NCBI GenBank assembly: GCA_002297665.1
Contig: DBMS01000274.1
Span: 1-8,255 of the forward strand
DNA from: Holophagaceae bacterium UBA692
Lineage (GTDB): Bacteria; Acidobacteriota; Holophagae; Holophagales; Holophagaceae
Length of the DNA stretch: 8,255 bases
Reading direction: 5' to 3'
This document shows, piece by piece, positions 5,754-8,255 of the stretch. A model generated the notes under the pieces. It was not told the DNA's origin, did no database searches, and saw only the letters and a list, made by a program, of their open reading frames with translations. A program made the translations under genes and the position numbers. The number at the start of each line of letters is the position of its first letter. The stretch's first letter is position 1.

Positions 5754-6119
5754 ATGGCCCGAGTTTTCACTCTCGAGGAAGCCCGGTCGGCGCTGCCGCA
5801 GGTGCAGGTCATCACCCGTCCGGTGTTCGAGCTGGCCTCGAGCCTGGCCGAGGAGCTCCAGGCCGCCGAGGACCGGCAGGACGACGCCCGGGTGGAGTCG
5901 CTCCAGACCCGCCTGGAGGCCCTCATGGAAAGCTGGGCCGAAGCCGTCCGCGACCTGGGTCCCGACGTGAAGGGCCCTTGGCTGGTGGACTTCGATTCGG
6001 GCGACGGCTACTGGTGCTGGGCCTTCCCGGAGGAGGACCTGGACCACTGGCACAGCTACGAGGGGGGCTTCTCCTCCCGCGTTCCCGTGGCGCTGAAGCC
6101 CGAGACCCGGCGCGGGTGA
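5754..6119 (+). CDS. DUF2203 family protein
   Basis: This 121-residue soluble protein fits the DUF2203 family, a widespread bacterial family without an assigned function. FTLEEARSALP (5-15) matches the family's opening, in which an FT-EA-LLP pattern leads into a long helix. Residues 22-68 are charged and helical, probably a coiled-coil hairpin. GPWLVDF (74-80), DGYWCWAFPEE (84-94) and HWHSYEGGFSSRVPV (98-112) match the conserved C-terminal part rich in Trp, His and Gly. The ATG at 5754 has GGAGG at 5744-5748, 5 bases upstream. It is divergent from the lpxB partner gene across only about 32 bases, so both promoters must overlap or extend into coding sequence. Its TGA overlaps the next start by four bases (GTGA), suggesting coupled synthesis with the alkyltransferase-like protein. 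Confidence 0.85.
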   Translation: MARVFTLEEARSALPQVQVITRPVFELASSLAEELQAAEDRQDDARVESLQTRLEALMESWAEAVRDLGPDVKGPWLVDFDSGDGYWCWAFPEEDLDHWHSYEGGFSSRVPVALKPETRRG

Positions 6120-6439
6120 CGGACTTCCGCGAAGCCGTGTGCGCCGCGGTGGCCCTCGTCCCCCGGGGGCGGGTGGCGACGTACCGGCAGATCGCGTGGA
6201 TGGTGGGCTTCCCGCGCCGGCCGCGCCAGGTGGGAATGGTCCTCAAGGGCCTTCCCGAAGGCACGGACCTGCCCTGGCACCGCATCGTGAACGCCAGGGG
6301 CTACGTGCCCAGCCGGGGCCGCTGGTGGGGGGCCATGGTGCAGATCGAGCGGCTCCGGGCCGAAGGGGTCGAGGTGGACGACGCCGGCAACCTGGACCTG
6401 TCCGCCTTCGGGTGGGACGGCGCCGAACCGTGCCGTTGA
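6116..6439 (+). CDS. Alkyltransferase-like protein (ATL), MGMT family
   Basis: This 107-residue protein is a standalone C-terminal domain of O6-alkylguanine-DNA alkyltransferase. The active-site PCHR motif reads PWHR (53-56), with Trp54 in place of the acceptor Cys. That substitution defines alkyltransferase-like proteins such as E. coli YbaZ/Atl. They bind O6-alkylguanine lesions tightly without repairing them and hand them to nucleotide excision repair. Other parts of the DNA-binding site are present: Tyr23 in ATYRQIA, the probable Arg finger Arg37 in RQVGMVL, and the helix-turn-helix region around 20-45. NARG (59-62) follows the active site as expected. The start is the GTG at 6116-6118, overlapping the DUF2203 stop as GTGA with no independent ribosome site, so translation is probably coupled. 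An ATG-started upstream frame would cover the DUF2203 gene and is rejected. Confidence 0.9.
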   Translation: MTDFREAVCAAVALVPRGRVATYRQIAWMVGFPRRPRQVGMVLKGLPEGTDLPWHRIVNARGYVPSRGRWWGAMVQIERLRAEGVEVDDAGNLDLSAFGWDGAEPCR

Positions 6440-6457
6440 GCCGGGTGGGAGGCGGGA

Positions 6458-7582
6458 TTGCGTAGGGGCGGACCGGGTCGGGCGGGGGTGGTCCTGGCGG
6501 TGTCCGCGCTGGTCACCGGCGTCTCCTGCCGCCGGGAGGACCCGAAGATCCGCGAACTGACCGTCAAGGCCGCCCAGGCCGACGAGGCCGCGCAGGAATT
6601 GAGGCAGGCCTGGAAGGCGCAACTGGGCCGGCTTCCGCTCATCGCCCGCTTCCAGCCGCGCCGGCCGGGCCCCTACGCCATCCCCTTCACGGCGGAGCAG
6701 ATCCGCTTCCTGCAGGCCCGCGTGAACGCGGAGCGGGACGTTTCCCGCAGGGCGCTGATCCTGGAGGCCCTGGCCAAGGACAAGGAGATCCGGGACCTGG
6801 GCGAGCGCCTGGTGCGGATGAAATCGGACCTGCCCGCCCCCGACGTGGTCAGGGTCCACCAGACCCACTACGGCCTGGCCATGCGGTTCCTGCGCGGCCG
6901 CGGGATCGCGGACGATCGCGCCCGGGACCTGATCCGCCGGGCGAACATCCTGGACCGGCTCGCCCCCGGGTTCGAGGTCTACCATTTCCTCGAGGACGGC
7001 GTGTACGCCACCTGGGTGGCCCAGGGCGGCGCGCCCTATTCGCCCTCGGAATTCAACCGCATGGCCGTGCTCGAGGAGATCGCCGAGGCCCGGGCCCGCA
7101 GCGGGCGGCTCGACCTGGCCCTGGGGGAGCTGCTGGCCCAGAAGCGGTCCCTGGAACTGGAGGTGTCGGAACTGCGCATCGAGCGGGAGGCCTTCCTGGA
7201 GGACCGCGCCGCCCTCCAGGGGGAGGAGACGGCCCACGTGGCTTCCCTCAATTCCCTCCACTACCTGGTGGGCGAGCGGCACAAGCTGGAACGCGCGGGG
7301 GTGGTGGTCCTGCCCCTCCTGGGCCGGAGCCGGGCCGGACCGGACTGGAAGGGGGACCTGTTCGACCAGCACCTGGATCTCCGGCGGACCACGGCGATCC
7401 AGATCCAGGCCCGGGACCTGGGCCTGGAGCGCATCGGCTCGGTGGAGGTCGTGCCCGGCTCCTACCTCCGGGACGTGCACTACCGGCTGGATTTCAGCAC
7501 CGACCACCGGACGGTGACCGTGGAACTGGTGAACGCGGGCCGGTTCCGGAACGAGAACGTCGTGTTTGCCGTGGCCGAATAG
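6458..7582 (+). CDS. Putative lipoprotein with LysM-like and coiled-coil regions, function unknown
   Basis: This 374-residue protein opens with three Arg in eight residues, then a hydrophobic stretch (11-20) and VTGVSC (19-24). Cys24 is a probable lipidation site, although Gly rather than Leu at -3 makes the lipobox imperfect. A charged helical part follows (28-60 and 80-123). Residues about 130-176 resemble LysM in layout: a VVRVHQTHYGLAMRFL opening, an LIRRAN segment (158-163), then LAPGFEVYHF. Next comes a long coiled coil (about 200-257) and a C-terminal beta-rich part (310-374). I cannot name a family. A plausible role is periplasmic and wall-associated, which is inference. The start is TTG at 6458-6460, chosen because GGGAGG (6447-6452) lies 5 bases upstream and the frame then encodes the signal directly. 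It follows the ATL gene by 18 bases. Confidence 0.75.
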   Translation: MRRGGPGRAGVVLAVSALVTGVSCRREDPKIRELTVKAAQADEAAQELRQAWKAQLGRLPLIARFQPRRPGPYAIPFTAEQIRFLQARVNAERDVSRRALILEALAKDKEIRDLGERLVRMKSDLPAPDVVRVHQTHYGLAMRFLRGRGIADDRARDLIRRANILDRLAPGFEVYHFLEDGVYATWVAQGGAPYSPSEFNRMAVLEEIAEARARSGRLDLALGELLAQKRSLELEVSELRIEREAFLEDRAALQGEETAHVASLNSLHYLVGERHKLERAGVVVLPLLGRSRAGPDWKGDLFDQHLDLRRTTAIQIQARDLGLERIGSVEVVPGSYLRDVHYRLDFSTDHRTVTVELVNAGRFRNENVVFAVAE

Positions 7583-7616
7583 CGTCCGGTATCCTGGACG
7601 ATCGGGAGCCCCCTGG

Positions 7617-8159
7617 ATGCCCTCCATTTTCGGACATGCCCTGGCGGGCTACGCGATCGCTTCGGCCTACCACCAGGGCCGGCCGTCCCGGCGCACCGCG
7701 CTCCTGGCCGTGGCCTGCGCCGCCGCCCCGGACCTGGACTGGTTCACCGGATTCCTGGACGTCCACGACCGGTTCGGCCTGGCGCACCGGGGCCTCCTGC
7801 ATTCGGTGCTCGCGGCCGCCCTCATCACCGCGCTGGCGGTGTGCCTCGCCTACCGGCCCCGGCTGCGGCGGCCGGGGCCCTGGCTGTTCCTGGGCACCGC
7901 CACCTTCTCCCATGGCTTCCTGGACGCCTGCACCTTCGGGGGCACCGGCGTGGCCTTCCTGGCGCCCTTCTCCAGCGTCCACTTCGTCGCCGCCTGGCAA
8001 CCCATGTTCGTTTCGCCGATCCCCCTTTCGGACCACCTCACGAACTGGCTGCTCTTCTCCCTCGGCACCGAAGCCCTCTGGATCGGCGTTCCGGCGGCCC
8101 TGGTGATCCTGGCGTCCCGGTATTTCCGGCGGGCCGGGCTGGGGTCGTCGGAAGCCTGA
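7617..8159 (+). CDS. YdjM-like (DUF457) membrane-bound metal-dependent hydrolase
   Basis: This 180-residue inner-membrane protein has about four hydrophobic segments (around 27-37, 62-78, 88-98 and 155-167). Family residues are in place: His7 in FGHALAGY, Asp39 and Asp41 in PDLDW, HRGLLHS (57-63), and His99 with Asp103 in SHGFLDA. These form the presumed metal site of the YdjM/DUF457 family, which is related in plan to phospholipase C/P1 nuclease-type membrane hydrolases. The substrate is unknown. E. coli YdjM is LexA-controlled, but I see no clear LexA site here. The ATG at 7617 has GGGAG (7604-7608) 8 bases upstream. An in-frame ATG at 7566 would run into the preceding gene and is rejected. 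A strong hairpin follows the stop, suggesting that this is the last gene of the cluster that starts at the DUF2203 gene. Confidence 0.88.
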   Translation: MPSIFGHALAGYAIASAYHQGRPSRRTALLAVACAAAPDLDWFTGFLDVHDRFGLAHRGLLHSVLAAALITALAVCLAYRPRLRRPGPWLFLGTATFSHGFLDACTFGGTGVAFLAPFSSVHFVAAWQPMFVSPIPLSDHLTNWLLFSLGTEALWIGVPAALVILASRYFRRAGLGSSEA

Positions 8160-8176
8160 TCTCCGGGCGCAAAGTA

Positions 8177-8210
8177 GAAGGCCCTGGGGACTAGTATCTC
8201 CAGGGCCTTC
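8177..8210. terminator. Strong bidirectional hairpin between ydjM-like gene and tRNA gene
   Basis: GAAGGCCCTGG (8177-8187) pairs perfectly with CCAGGGCCTTC (8200-8210). With one G-T pair the stem extends to 14 pairs (8177-8190 with 8197-8210), leaving a 6-base loop, CTAGTA. It lies 17 bases past the ydjM-like stop and 3 bases past the tRNA CCA end. On the - strand it is followed by CTACTTT, a short T-rich run, so it suits the tRNA transcript best. On the + strand there is no T-run. Confidence 0.75.
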
Positions 8211-8213
8211 AGT

Positions 8214-8255
8214 TGGTTGGGGAGGAAGGATTTGAACCCTCACCTGACAGAATCA
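8214..8255 (-). tRNA. 3' part of a probable tRNA-Gln, cut by the window edge
   Basis: Read on the - strand, the T arm is GAGGG-TTCAAAT-CCTTC (five pairs, one G-T). The acceptor 3' strand is CTCCCCA, then discriminator A and an encoded CCA (8214-8216). Counting back from the T arm with a five-base variable loop (CAGGT) puts T at 35, G at 36, A at 37 and T at 38. Codons read are therefore CAN, meaning Gln or His. A72 implies a U1-A72 pair, typical of bacterial tRNA-Gln. A bacterial tRNA-His would have C73 and an extra G. Base 34 is outside the window, so TTG versus CTG cannot be decided. Confidence 0.85.

Noticed and set aside
6116..6439. Active O6-alkylguanine-DNA methyltransferase
   Set aside because: The acceptor Cys is replaced by Trp54 in PWHR, so it cannot accept an alkyl group and is an ATL.
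6056..7627. Long - strand open frame antisense to the ATL and lipoprotein genes
   Set aside because: It is a GC-bias shadow without a credible start. The + strand genes have ribosome sites, a signal sequence and motifs.
8214..8255. tRNA-His instead of tRNA-Gln
   Set aside because: The anticodon bases seen (T35, G36) fit both. A72 and A73 do not fit bacterial tRNA-His, which has C73 and an extra 5' G.
1..8255. CRISPR array, insertion sequence, phage or defence system
   Set aside because: No spaced direct repeats, transposase, integrase or nuclease motifs were seen. All sizeable frames are explained by the genes listed.

Overview
The window is GC-rich chromosomal DNA from a Gram-negative bacterium. 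The Gram-negative call rests on two lipopolysaccharide genes, a KdsC-like phosphatase and lpxB, plus a small outer-membrane beta-barrel. Strong GC bias in third codon positions, GGAGG-type ribosome binding sites and many 4-base gene overlaps point to a compact genome. An Acidobacteriota (Holophagae/Geothrix-like) origin fits the gene style, but that is only an impression and nothing here proves it.

Layout from left to right. (1) 1-129 is the basic, Lys/Ala/Arg-rich C-terminal tail of a truncated gene. (2) 139-918 (-) is a divergent short-chain dehydrogenase, back to back with an MFSD1-like major facilitator transporter at 1042-2427 (+). (3) After a convergent terminator-like hairpin come a rhodanese (2482-2745, -) and, overlapping its start, a previously uncalled 34-residue single-pass membrane protein (2738-2842, -). 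(4) The kdsC-like phosphatase (2902-3420, +) is followed by an outer-membrane barrel protein (3453-4028, +). The barrel gene ends tail-to-tail with lpxB (4025-5137, -), sharing stop-codon bases. lpxB is itself translationally overlapped by an upstream gene of unknown function (5134-5721, -). (5) A four-gene + strand cluster follows: DUF2203 protein (5754-6119), alkyltransferase-like DNA repair protein (6116-6439), putative LysM-like lipoprotein (6458-7582) and YdjM-type membrane metal-dependent hydrolase (7617-8159). (6) A strong hairpin and the 3' half of a probable tRNA-Gln gene (-) close the window.

How the genes work together. Lipid A synthesis (LpxB) and probable Kdo supply (the KdsC-like protein) both feed outer-membrane assembly, and the barrel protein sits between them on the map. 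The 5754-8159 cluster mixes DNA-lesion recognition, a membrane hydrolase family sometimes linked to the SOS regulon, a conserved protein of unknown function and an envelope lipoprotein. Its spacing suggests one transcript, but no single pathway is evident.

I see no mobile element, CRISPR array, phage gene or obvious defence cassette. No gene-free stretch exceeds about 125 bases. The window looks like ordinary core or near-core chromosome. The points worth a second look are the hidden small membrane protein, active-site departures in the SDR and KdsC-like proteins, the unknown partner of lpxB, and the LysM-like lipoprotein.
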